Shown here: positions 1 through 7,371 of the stretch, piece by piece
How the letters are laid out: every line of letters begins with the position of its first letter
Numbering within the stretch: position 1 is the first letter of the stretch
DNA from: Conidiobolus incongruus B7586
Lineage: Eukaryota; Entomophthoromycota; Entomophthoromycetes; Entomophthorales; Conidiobolaceae
Reading direction: 5' to 3'
Assembly: GCA_000697335.1 (NCBI GenBank)
Contig: JNEM01012106.1
Span: 1-11,126 of the forward strand
Length of the DNA: 11,126 nucleotides
Notes under the pieces: model-generated
The model's input: the letters and a program-made list of their open reading frames with translations, nothing else
Told to the model about the DNA's origin: nothing
Databases searched by the model: none
Position numbers and translations under genes: made by a program

Positions 1-460
1 GTTATTTATTATTATATGATTATATTTTTATTGATAAAATCTAACAAAGAAAAAATTATTATTGTTTGAAAATATATAAATTACCATTATTAAATCAAAA
101 TACAAATAAAAATAGATTTATATTTTATCTTATTATTTTATCTACAAAGCCCTGATTATACAAAAAATCCAATATAATATTATTAATAAATAAAAGAATA
201 AAAATATAAATTAATTTTTTTCTATTTAAATAATTTCCCTTTTAATTTAAAAAAAGATAAATTTAATATTAAAATATAGTTTTAAATATAGGTTTATTTT
301 CATAAATTATTTATATATTTTATATAATTCTAAGAAAATTATGATGGAGTTTTAATAATATTAAAATATTAGACTTTTGATAATTATTATCTAATTTTAG
401 TATAATTAAATTTAAATTTTTAAATAAATATATTTTAATAAAAAAATAATTACCAATGAG

Positions 461-475
461 TATATATATATATAT
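461..475. repeat. TA dinucleotide run
   Basis: Seven TA units plus one T in an uninterrupted run. This is a simple microsatellite of the kind expected in very AT-rich DNA, and no function is implied. Confidence 0.8.
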
Positions 476-873
476 GGTTTAAGAATATTAATTCCTATAT
501 ATGTTTTATTAATAAAAATTCTTAAAAACTTACAATATATTTCAGAACTAGAAATATAAAAATATGCCATTTTTTTATTTAAATTAATTCTGAAATAAAA
601 TTTAATCGGGATTTTTATATTATATTGTTAAACTTAATATATCTTGAATTCCTTGTTATAACCTTTTATTTTTCAATAAAACTGAATATCAAATTAAAAT
701 TAAACTTTTTTATAAATTTTAATAATTCAATATTTTATCTATAATTAATATTAATTATTGCTATAATATTTTATAATATCATATGCTATTTTAATTTAAT
801 TTATAAAGAAATTATTGATAAGTTTTATTTTATTTTTTGAATAAAGCCTTTTAATTATTATTCTTATCAAGGT

Positions 874-894
874 TAATAATAATAATAATAATAA
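874..894. repeat. (TAA)7 microsatellite
   Basis: Seven perfect TAA units in tandem. A similar tract of six units occurs at 7354-7371. Both lie in gene-free DNA and probably vary in length between strains. Confidence 0.85.
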
Positions 895-1638
895 CTAGTC
901 TATAAAAATCACAATAAAATATATAATATCAAAGTTATAAAAGATATTCTATATGAAAAAATTAAAAAAGCTATTATACCTATATATTCATTAGATTATA
1001 TCTTTAATGATTATAATTGCTTTAAGCAATTAATAAATATATTAACAAGAAAAAACTCTTACAAACAAATTAAATTAGTAAAATATCAAATATTGATTTT
1101 TAATTAATCAAACTACTTCTTTAGTTTTAAAAATTTGCTGATATTATAATAAAGCTATTGATAATAATAAAAATAATAATTTTGTATAGTGTATTAATTT
1201 CCATAAGTCATATATTTGTAATATATTTGATTTCAAAATTTTGCCATTATTCAATTTTTATACTAATAACACAAATACTTAAAAATCCATTTAAGATCTT
1301 ATAATTTGTATTATTATTAACTCTCTATTCTTTTTAATTTCGTTATTACATATTATTTATTGATTAGGAATGTGTTAATTTGAAACTAACTCTGAAATCA
1401 TAAAATATTTCAATTCTCTGCAATTTTATTCAAAAAGTAAAAGAATATCAAATTAACTTGTTGTAATCAGTTTAAATGAATTATATTATATTCATCATGT
1501 TATTAGAAAGTTACTAAAATGAGCTTTTAAATTAATATTAGGCTTAAAAAATTTCCAAGTTATAACTCATTATAAGTAATAATTAATGAAAGTATATAAT
1601 TAATAAATTATATAATGAAATAGATGGGATAATTAAAT

Positions 1639-1643
1639 AAAAA
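1639..1643 (-). terminator. Pol III terminator of tRNA-Glu
   Basis: A run of five A on the plus strand reads as TTTTT on the minus strand, 20 bases beyond the 3' end of the tRNA. RNA polymerase III stops at runs of four or more T, so this is the nearest suitable terminator. The position is seen directly; its use is inferred. Confidence 0.6.
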
Positions 1644-1663
1644 TAATAAACGTTACCATCTGA

Positions 1664-1735
1664 CTCCGATACAGGGAATCGAACCCTGGCCGTCTCGGTG
1701 AAAGCGAGAAATCCTAACCACTGGACCATATCGGA
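1664..1735 (-). tRNA. tRNA-Glu (anticodon UUC)
   Basis: This encodes the glutamate tRNA that decodes GAA and GAG. On the minus strand a 7-bp acceptor stem, TCCGATA with TATCGGA, closes a 72-base cloverleaf with discriminator G. The D arm has a GTCC/GGAT stem around loop AGTGGTTA. The anticodon stem TCTCG/CGAGA carries loop CTTTCAC, which places TTC at 1700-1702. The T arm is CAGGG/CCCTG around TTCGATT. The acceptor stem and CTTTCAC loop agree with those I recall from yeast tRNA-Glu. There is no intron, and CCA is not encoded, as is normal for eukaryotic nuclear tRNA genes. All stems pair and invariant positions look intact, so it should be functional. It stands alone, with no other tRNA nearby. 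Confidence 0.97.
1675..1685 (-). promoter_or_regulatory. B box of the tRNA-Glu gene
   Basis: The minus strand reads GGTTCGATTCC, an exact match to the eukaryotic B-box consensus bound by TFIIIC. It coincides with the T loop, as in all nuclear tRNA genes. This supports Pol III transcription of the gene and a nuclear rather than mitochondrial origin for the window. Confidence 0.85.
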
Positions 1736-2480
1736 ATGATTACAAGAAATTTTGTCCATTTAATTTTATTTTCAATATCCATATAACACCTTGTAATCCT
1801 TTTTTAACTTATTTTGATATTTTTATATTCTCGTTTTCTGATATAGTATTTTATCAGTTTTCTTTCCTTGCTCCAATATTGTATATTTCTCTTTTTTTCA
1901 TTTTTATACTTAAGTCACTTTTTTCCAAAAATTTTATAATAACTTTCTTTTTCGAGCATCCATAATTAATATCCCTCATGTTATCCTCCAAATTAATTAT
2001 CGAAATATTAAAATTATACAATTAAACTATCAATTATTATTAAGTTATGGACTTGATATGGATGCTATTTATCAGAACTATAGTTAACAATTAATTTAAT
2101 CCTACATAGTAAATTTTCATAAAACCTGATCTATATTACTTTACAAGGAGTTGAATAAAATCATCTAATTCTTACAAAAAAGTTATCATAATGACATTAA
2201 ATAAGGAATCATATGATAAAATGATTTAAATATTAGATTTAGTAACTTAAATGCAAAGATGATTTCATAAAATGTAAAGCCAAAACTCATTCATAAACTG
2301 GTATCTGGACTAAAATTATGGTGTAATTTTAATGATTTTTCAAAATTAGAGAATATGATTAATATATTACATTTAGTGAGAGATTCATAGTTAATAAAAT
2401 TAGTCATTTTTAGATGTTAAATCAAAATGTATTAAACTGGATATATTTAACACAAATTAAATCAGTTATTATTTTCAAGG
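1736..2480. other. Spacer between tRNA-Glu and CsbD-like gene
   Basis: No protein gene is supportable. The 5' flank of the tRNA contains a 9-bp inverted repeat, GATTACAAG at 1738-1746 and CTTGTAATC at 1790-1798. The part from about 2100 on should contain the upstream promoter of the CsbD-like gene. I looked there for stress-response elements (AGGGG or CCCCT) and found none. Confidence 0.5.
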
Positions 2481-2488
2481 TATATAAA
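2481..2488 (+). promoter_or_regulatory. TATA box of the CsbD-like gene
   Basis: TATATAAA lies 60 bases before the start codon at 2548 and matches the TATA consensus. A start of transcription about 30 bases downstream would give a short leader of roughly 30-40 bases. In such AT-rich DNA, TATA-like strings are common, so the support is mainly position. Confidence 0.5.
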
Positions 2489-2538
2489 TGGCAAAGTACA
2501 AAAGGTTTTCAAAATTATTAAATATTACCACTGAATAA
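2488..2538 (+). other. Short upstream reading frame
   Basis: An ATG overlapping the end of the TATA-like string opens a frame of 16 codons (MAKYKRFSKLLNITTE), ending in TAA nine bases before the CsbD-like start. It would act as an upstream reading frame only if transcription began before 2488. If the TATA box at 2481 is used, the ATG is outside the mRNA. It is probably not translated. Confidence 0.2.
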
Positions 2539-2547
2539 AATTACAAA

Positions 2548-2817
2548 ATGAAAGTTACCAAAACTGATGCCAAGAAAGATCAAATGGCTGGTAAAGTGAA
2601 GAAATCTGTAGGAAAAGCATTATGCAATCCTTCACTTCAGATTAAGGGCGAAATTCAACAATCTCAAGGAGATGCCAAGATGAAATTAGCTAAATCTCAA
2701 GGCTATCACCAGGGTGTCAAGTATAGCACTAGAGGTGATATGAAGCGAGTAAAAGGTCACTCAGGTGCCCGTCGTCATAAAATGAAAGGGAACCTACTCC
2801 AAAAAATCAACAGTTAA
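2548..2817 (+). CDS. CsbD-like stress-response family protein
   Basis: This is a small basic protein of 89 residues with 18 lysines. Residues about 8-45 form a CsbD-like unit: a K-D-Q-M-A-G-K-V-K start, then VGKALCNPSLQIKGE at 21-35 and QQSQGDAK at 37-44. The GKAL-NPSLQ-KG pattern is the hallmark of fungal CsbD-like proteins. Fungal members often carry two units; here the second (about 61-86: TRGDMKRVKG, then RRHKMKGNLLQK) is recognisable only by spacing and glycines. Bacterial CsbD is a general-stress protein of unknown biochemistry, and fungal members are usually described as stress-induced; nothing here shows an activity. No signal peptide or membrane segment is present, so a soluble protein is expected. 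The start is preceded by TTACAAA and is the first ATG after the TATA-derived leader. Cys26 replaces the glycine usual at that place in fungal members, from memory. The family call is firm, the role is not. Confidence 0.85.
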   Translation: MKVTKTDAKKDQMAGKVKKSVGKALCNPSLQIKGEIQQSQGDAKMKLAKSQGYHQGVKYSTRGDMKRVKGHSGARRHKMKGNLLQKINS

Positions 2818-2864
2818 ATATTATAAAATTTCATATTGTTAAAAAAATTGTAAACTAAATAACA

Positions 2865-2870
2865 AATAAA
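2865..2870 (+). terminator. Polyadenylation signal of the CsbD-like gene
   Basis: AATAAA occurs 48 bases after the stop codon, a typical distance for a 3' end signal. AT-richness makes the hexamer common by chance, so confidence is moderate. Confidence 0.45.
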
Positions 2871-2889
2871 AAACTGTAAATATTAAATT

Positions 2890-2895
2890 TTTATT
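2890..2895 (-). terminator. Possible polyadenylation signal of the regulator gene
   Basis: TTTATT on the plus strand reads AATAAA on the minus strand, about 170 bases beyond the stop codon at 3068. The two genes are convergent across only 250 bases, so their 3' untranslated regions may overlap. No canonical hexamer was seen closer to the minus-strand stop, so this is only a candidate. Confidence 0.25.
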
Positions 2896-3067
2896 TTGTG
2901 AATTTATCGGTTGCTGAATTAGATATACCATATGATTGTTAATAATTAACTGTTTGTTTCATATTTACAGATTATATTTAATATTGCGTTAGTTTATAAA
3001 AATATATGATATGATATATATATGTTGAGTAAATGATGAGGTTGTTATATTTGGCATTAAGCACATT

Positions 3068-4762
3068 TTAGGTTCTGGGCCCAAATTGAGATTCGAATTG
3101 TTCCACCAACTTATCTCCGATTTGTTTAGCACCATCCCAGTTATTTTGATATAATCTCAATAGTTCGATTAGAATCCAAAATTTCTTCTGGATCATATTA
3201 TAACTTGTGAGGGCTTGGTTAAGCACAATTGCTTCAACTGGTTCAGAAGAGTTGTTGAATTTGGCTGAATTGCAATGTAACAAACGTGCACAATGTAAAG
3301 CTCCGAGATAGCATTCACCTACCTGAGTATAATAAAGTGATACGAATGGTGGTGAAGCGGGAGTCGGTATATCTGGTGAATTTACATTAGCTAAAGAAGC
3401 AACCTGAACCCAATCTTGCAAGACTTGAACGACTCTATCTGCAGTTGAGATGGTGGCAGGTACAATATTAAGGAGAACCGGGTGTGTGAGAATGTGTTCA
3501 GCGATATCTAGTACAGGTTTATATAGTGATAATTTAGCAGAAAGGTAAAAGAAATATTGTAAAACGAGCTGATCGAGGAAAGGATACTTGATTCGATTCT
3601 CATAAAGGAGATAGCTGGTTTTGTAATGGAGCGCGGGAGGAATATCGAGGTACCAGCGTTCAAGCCTGACGCTCAATCTGCCCATTTCATCCAAAGCCTC
3701 TTGTCGTCGAGTTGGATCCTGAAGCAATGCTGTTTGGATACTAATTTCCGTGGTGAGCTTCAATAAACTTTGTGAGCTTGATAATGATTTTTTGATATAG
3801 TTTGGTAATTCACCCATAGTGGTTTGAACGACTTGGTGATTTGTGAATGTGTAGGGAATTAGATACTCGGGATTGAAATCGCCACTGATCATCCTGGGTT
3901 TTTTGATTAAATCACTGATAATGTTGTCAGAAATGAGACACAAATGCCAAACTCTACGAACCATTTTTATGTACCCCTCATCTTTATTCATATATTCTGT
4001 AGAATGAGGATTATCAACATCTTGAAGATTTAGCATTTGGGCCATGCGAATTGCTATGCTAAAGTGAAACCAGCCTTTCATGAGCTTTCCTTCAAGAAGA
4101 TCGATGCTAGCTAAAACAAATAAACATTGTATTTTACCGATATTCCCATCGCTGTTAGCCCAGTCTAGGTGACTGCTGGCCAGATCATAGTAGTATTTGG
4201 CGGCACTATGATTCCTTCCAACTAGATCAGGATGGTTGGAGTATCTAGCAGAATAAGCTAGAAGGGAATATACTAAAGATGGGTGTAGCTGATTGTGGTC
4301 ACGAGAAATACCTAGAAATTCCGATAATTGAATAATTCTAGGATATCCATCATACTCATGAAGAGTAAAGAATAGGCTAATTAATTTTTTTGCAAAGTCA
4401 GGATTTTGGAAATTATCAGTGTAAAATACAAACGAAGGTTCAGTTTGAGACTTATTGAGTTGAGACCATGGTGTAAGTCCAAGATTGATATCCTCCTCCT
4501 CTTCTTTACTTTTTCTTTCTTTTTCCTCGATAAATTCTCTTAAAGTGGGAACAAGACTTTGAAGTGTGTTCTCTAAGCTAGTCATTCTATTTTGAACTTT
4601 ATTCAAAGTTGTCAATTTAGGTGGAGGCGGAGGCTGTTTGTTGGTATTCGAAGGTGGTTTGTAATAAGCACTACCTTCACGTTGTTCCAATCGAAATGTA
4701 TTATACATTCCTTTTTGAGGCTTGGTAGTTGAATCATTTTTCGTTGATGATTTTGAAGTCAT
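3068..4762 (-). CDS. Fungal transcription-factor-domain protein lacking a zinc cluster
   Basis: The protein of 564 residues has the architecture of fungal Zn2Cys6 regulators, minus the DNA-binding cluster. Residues 1-50 are polar and disordered, with five prolines at 44-48. Residues 53-77 form a heptad ladder (L53, V56, M60, L63, L67, L70, L74, F77) with a proline at 72, followed by a Lys/Glu-rich stretch to 91; zinc-cluster proteins dimerise through such a coiled coil. The Fungal_trans (middle homology) domain spans about 118-330. Its two best marks are GWFHFSIAIRMAQMLNLQ at 230-247 and MVRRVWHLCLISDN at 267-280, leading to KKPRMISGDF at 287-296. The C-terminal half is helical and unassigned. 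No cysteine occurs before Cys213, so a C6 cluster is truly absent. It may act as a cofactor or dominant partner, or bind DNA through a missed upstream exon. The start is the first ATG of the frame, with an in-frame stop shortly upstream. No introns are apparent. Confidence 0.85.
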   Translation of the reverse strand: MTSKSSTKNDSTTKPQKGMYNTFRLEQREGSAYYKPPSNTNKQPPPPPKLTTLNKVQNRMTSLENTLQSLVPTLREFIEEKERKSKEEEEDINLGLTPWSQLNKSQTEPSFVFYTDNFQNPDFAKKLISLFFTLHEYDGYPRIIQLSEFLGISRDHNQLHPSLVYSLLAYSARYSNHPDLVGRNHSAAKYYYDLASSHLDWANSDGNIGKIQCLFVLASIDLLEGKLMKGWFHFSIAIRMAQMLNLQDVDNPHSTEYMNKDEGYIKMVRRVWHLCLISDNIISDLIKKPRMISGDFNPEYLIPYTFTNHQVVQTTMGELPNYIKKSLSSSQSLLKLTTEISIQTALLQDPTRRQEALDEMGRLSVRLERWYLDIPPALHYKTSYLLYENRIKYPFLDQLVLQYFFYLSAKLSLYKPVLDIAEHILTHPVLLNIVPATISTADRVVQVLQDWVQVASLANVNSPDIPTPASPPFVSLYYTQVGECYLGALHCARLLHCNSAKFNNSSEPVEAIVLNQALTSYNMIQKKFWILIELLRLYQNNWDGAKQIGDKLVEQFESQFGPRT

Positions 4763-5416
4763 TTGTAATCCGCAAATATAAATAAGGATAAAAATTAATT
4801 CTTATTTGATTATAGGAAAATTCCAGATATAATAAAAATTAGAACAAATGATAGGTAAATAGATATATAGCTTGGAGATAGATGTGATTTCTAAAGTTAA
4901 GTGGGAATTAGAGATTGATATTGTTTAAATTTTAAATAATAGATTTTGAAATTAAAATGCAAATTTGAATAAAAGAATGTATTGAAAAGTATATAAAAAA
5001 TTCGATACTTTAAATAAAGATTATCTGCCAGGATAAATTTGTTATATAGTTTTAATCGTGTTAAATTTTGAATATTTAGAACTATGAATTTAGTGAAAAA
5101 AAAAACAAAATTACCTTATATTAAATTTGATAAAAAGCAAATTGAGCTAATAAAAGATCTTAAATTCAAGTGTAAAAATTTTTTAATTTCAAATAGAACA
5201 ATTATTAAAAATATTCCTGAAAATATTTACTAGATAAATAAAAGCTAGTATGAAATTAATTAAAAATAAACCATTAAATTTCAATAATAAAGTGACACCT
5301 ATACCCTAATTATAATAATATCATTTTTTAATTTTTATGGGATCAAGATTTTAGGCTAAATTTCAAAAAGTTATATTAACGTTTCTAGAAAAATCAACAA
5401 AACTTCAATTATTCTG
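4763..5416. other. Upstream region of the regulator gene
   Basis: This is the 5' flank of the minus-strand gene. I checked it on the minus strand for a cysteine-rich exon that could supply a zinc cluster and found none. In-frame codons before the ATG run only 13 codons back to a TAA. It is AT-rich and holds no other gene I can support. Confidence 0.5.
4864..4869 (-). promoter_or_regulatory. Candidate TATA box of the regulator gene
   Basis: TATATA lies about 100 bases before the start codon at 4762 on the minus strand. The distance suits a fungal promoter, but such hexamers are frequent here, so the support is weak. Confidence 0.25.
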
Positions 5417-5429
5417 TGACGTTGATTGG
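5417..5429. promoter_or_regulatory. TGACGT / CCAAT-box cluster
   Basis: TGACGT, the core bound by CREB/ATF-type bZIP factors, is followed two bases later by ATTGG, which is CCAAT on the minus strand and the site of the HAP/NF-Y complex. Both are GC-containing words in AT-rich DNA, which makes them stand out. They sit about 655 bases upstream of the minus-strand regulator gene and about 370 before the GC-rich island on the plus strand, so they could serve either or be chance. Confidence 0.3.
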
Positions 5430-5443
5430 TTACTAGCTTCTTT

Positions 5444-5471
5444 TATCAAACACGAATAGGTGTTTATGATA
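5444..5471. repeat. Inverted repeat with a two-base bulge
   Basis: Arms TATCAAACAC (5444-5453) and GTGTTTATGATA (5460-5471) can pair over ten base pairs with a two-base bulge, around loop GAATAG. It lies 14 bases after the TGACGT/CCAAT cluster. It could be an operator-like site or an RNA hairpin; no family is recognised. Confidence 0.3.
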
Positions 5472-5805
5472 GGAATCTTGTTATATCAATATAAGGCAAT
5501 AAATTGCACATTGTTCATCAAAAAAAAATTTTATACCACTGATTTGTTTAACCATATGATTAATTATAGATATTAATTTCGGATAATATATAAAAGTAAA
5601 ATATCATAAATCTATTAAATTATTTTTTCCAATTAGAATATATAATACTAATTAGTCAGATTTTATTACTTGACAAAGATTGAGCTGAAATTGCAAAATT
5701 CAAAATACTTTTACAGATACAATTATTTTTCAATTTATCTAAATTTTTATTTTTGTAATTCAGTTGTATTTATTAAGGTATAAGTTAGCACTTACAGTTA
5801 AATTT

Positions 5806-5815
5806 GTTCAAGTCC
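5806..5815 (+). promoter_or_regulatory. B-box-like sequence
   Basis: GTTCAAGTCC agrees with the relaxed Pol III B-box consensus GTTCRANNC. Unlike in a tRNA, the flanks do not form a T-stem, so it is not a tRNA arm. The partial A-box match 20 bases upstream is closer than normal A-to-B spacing, which weakens the call. Confidence 0.3.
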
Positions 5816-5867
5816 TGCATGGAGTGCAGAGACCCCAAGGGGACAAGCACCAGAACCAATGCTAGAA

Positions 5868-5875
5868 GATTGGCT
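5868..5875 (-). promoter_or_regulatory. Extended CCAAT box
   Basis: The minus strand reads GAGCCAATC around this position, a good match to the extended NF-Y site. A second CCAAT on the plus strand lies at 5856-5860, giving a divergent pair. If functional it would serve a minus-strand transcript starting well upstream of the regulator gene, or the pair may simply be an RNA stem. Confidence 0.2.
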
Positions 5876-6650
5876 CAAAAAACTATTTGATAATGAAGAA
5901 ATATGTTTCTAAAAGTATTAATGTCTTGATCTATCTTGATATAATATTGAAGACATTTAAAGGTTTCGTTTAATCAAAGTTGCATATACAGGTATCCATA
6001 TTTACCACATATTTTATTTATATGATACTTATTGTAACTGGTTACATTGCAATTAATTAATTTTCTTGTTTTATTGAGTAAGCTTTATTGATTATTATAA
6101 TGAGTCTATCTTATTTTTACTCTGATAATTTAAATACATTTGTTGGATTTTATATTATATTTTAAGCTTTAAATTTAAAAACAAAACAATACGATATTAA
6201 TTAATAATTAGATTAATTTCCCTATACACTTTATTTCCAACTTTTTTTGATTTTTAATTGTATTACGCCTTAAATTATTCTTTAATAATAGATTTTATCT
6301 CGAAACTATTTGCTTGACAACTTATTATATATATAATAAAAATAGTAAATTCTTTTAATAATTGTTTCCTTATTAAAAAAAGTAAATAAGATATCTGTCA
6401 TAACAGTGTTTTTAATTATATTTTACTTATGAGTTTAATTATTATTTTTAATTTCTAGAGATATCAAGATATATAGATAAAATTGATTAAGTTTCATTAT
6501 ATAAAAAATAAATATATTATTTAATAATTATGCATTTGTCTAAAACAATACAATGGTAAATTAAATAATATAAAAAACATATATTTTTATAATATTCAAA
6601 CTATATTGAAATATTAATATATTTTTATTTATTTATAAGTTTGAAATCGC

Positions 6651-6677
6651 TCTTGAAAAATTAAAAGTTTTTCAAGA
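6651..6677. repeat. Perfect 10-bp inverted repeat
   Basis: TCTTGAAAAA (6651-6660) and TTTTTCAAGA (6668-6677) are exact inverse copies around the seven-base loop TTAAAAG. It resembles a hairpin with a T-run, and a 12-base palindrome, TATCAATTGATA, follows at 6683-6694. By rough reckoning one or two such hairpins are expected by chance in this much AT-rich DNA, and no gene adjoins it. Confidence 0.3.
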
Positions 6678-7353
6678 TTATCTATCAATTGATAAATCAT
6701 ATTTTTATCCTCTTTTTAATAAATTATAATAGATTTTTTTAAATAGTATGCATTTATATGTGTGGGTGGTTATGCTTTAAGATATATTTTTTAATCATAT
6801 TAAAACATTATTTACATATTTACTTTAATAATTTAAGCTTTTTGTTAATTTTTTGAATATATAAAAACCAAATGTAGTTTGGTTCTTATTTTATTTTCAT
6901 GGTTGATTATTGGATTTTTCTTTATTTCAGAATTATAACTTATTAATCTATATTATAAAATAATTTTATATCATAAAAAGTTTTTAATGTTTTTTTATTC
7001 ATTATTATTGATAATTAAACTAAAAATAATAAATTTCATTCTATATATTCAAAAAAAATTAAAATAAATATATTGATAAAAATAAAGTATCATATTTTCA
7101 ATAGTTATAATTTAGTCAATAATTTTTCATTAATGATATTTATTTAAGCTGAGAAATATAGTATATATTAAAATATCATTTATCATTTTATATTTATGGT
7201 AATTACAAAAAAATCTTTATAATAATATTTATTCATGGATTAGTATTATTTTGACTTTTATTATGTGTTTTTTATTACTATTTAAAATTTTAGTAATGTT
7301 TAAACGATTTTTAGACTTATTAAAATAAAAATTAATTTAAAAACTTTATTTGA

Positions 7354-7371
7354 TAATAATAATAATAATAA
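7354..7371. repeat. (TAA)6 microsatellite
   Basis: Six perfect TAA units in tandem, similar to the tract at 874-894. It is a simple repeat in gene-free DNA. Confidence 0.8.

Larger units (their letters stand above)
1..1663. other. AT-rich gene-free region
   Basis: All frames are broken by frequent stops and base composition is very low in G and C. I see no protein gene or structured RNA here. It holds simple repeats, a TA run at 461-475 and seven TAA units at 874-894, and otherwise looks like ordinary AT-rich intergenic DNA. The last 25 bases before the tRNA hold its likely Pol III terminator. Confidence 0.6.
5786..6015 (+). ncRNA. Candidate structured RNA, GC-rich island
   Basis: This is a candidate only, and no known RNA family is recognised. 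Bases 5811-5880 hold 36 G or C in 70, similar to the tRNA gene and far above the surroundings. In very AT-rich genomes such islands are often structural RNA genes. Short inverted repeats succeed one another: CTGCAT/GTGCAG at about 5815-5829, CCCC/GGGG at about 5833-5842, CCAAT/ATTGG at about 5856-5873, and AATGTCTT (5920-5927) with AAGACATT (5950-5957). GTGC and GCAC also pair around the CCCC/GGGG part, so alternative folds compete. A B-box-like GTTCAAGTCC begins at 5806 and a partial A-box-like TAGCACTTACAG at 5786; the first T4 run on this strand is 6012-6015. Yeast RPR1 and SNR52 carry such boxes in a leader before the mature RNA. Other readings are a short terminal exon, or a promoter island for a minus-strand transcript. 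The boundaries are guesses. Confidence 0.3.

Noticed and set aside
4763-5300. Search for an upstream exon encoding a Zn2Cys6 cluster for the regulator gene.
   Set aside because: No spaced cysteine codons were found on the minus strand, and an in-frame TAA lies 13 codons before the ATG.
5788-5799. GCACTTACAG resembles the 5' end of U1 snRNA.
   Set aside because: The match stops after ACTTAC; no U1 stem-loop pattern or Sm site (AATTTTTGG) follows at the right distance.
5806-5829. GTTCAAGTCC looked like the T loop of a second tRNA.
   Set aside because: The flanking bases do not form a T-stem, and no acceptor, D or anticodon arm can be built around it.
6760-6770. GTGTGGGTGGT resembles a Rap1-type or telomere-like G/T word.
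   Set aside because: It is a single copy with no tandem array, and Rap1 sites outside yeasts are not established.
6866-6884. Hairpin AACCAAA/TTTGGTT with a five-base loop.
   Set aside because: It has more G-C pairs than most here, but it is isolated, has no gene beside it and no T-run in terminator position.
7186-7196. TTTTATATTTA matches the budding-yeast ARS core consensus.
   Set aside because: The consensus is made almost wholly of A and T and arises many times by chance here. It also applies to Saccharomyces, which this organism is probably not.
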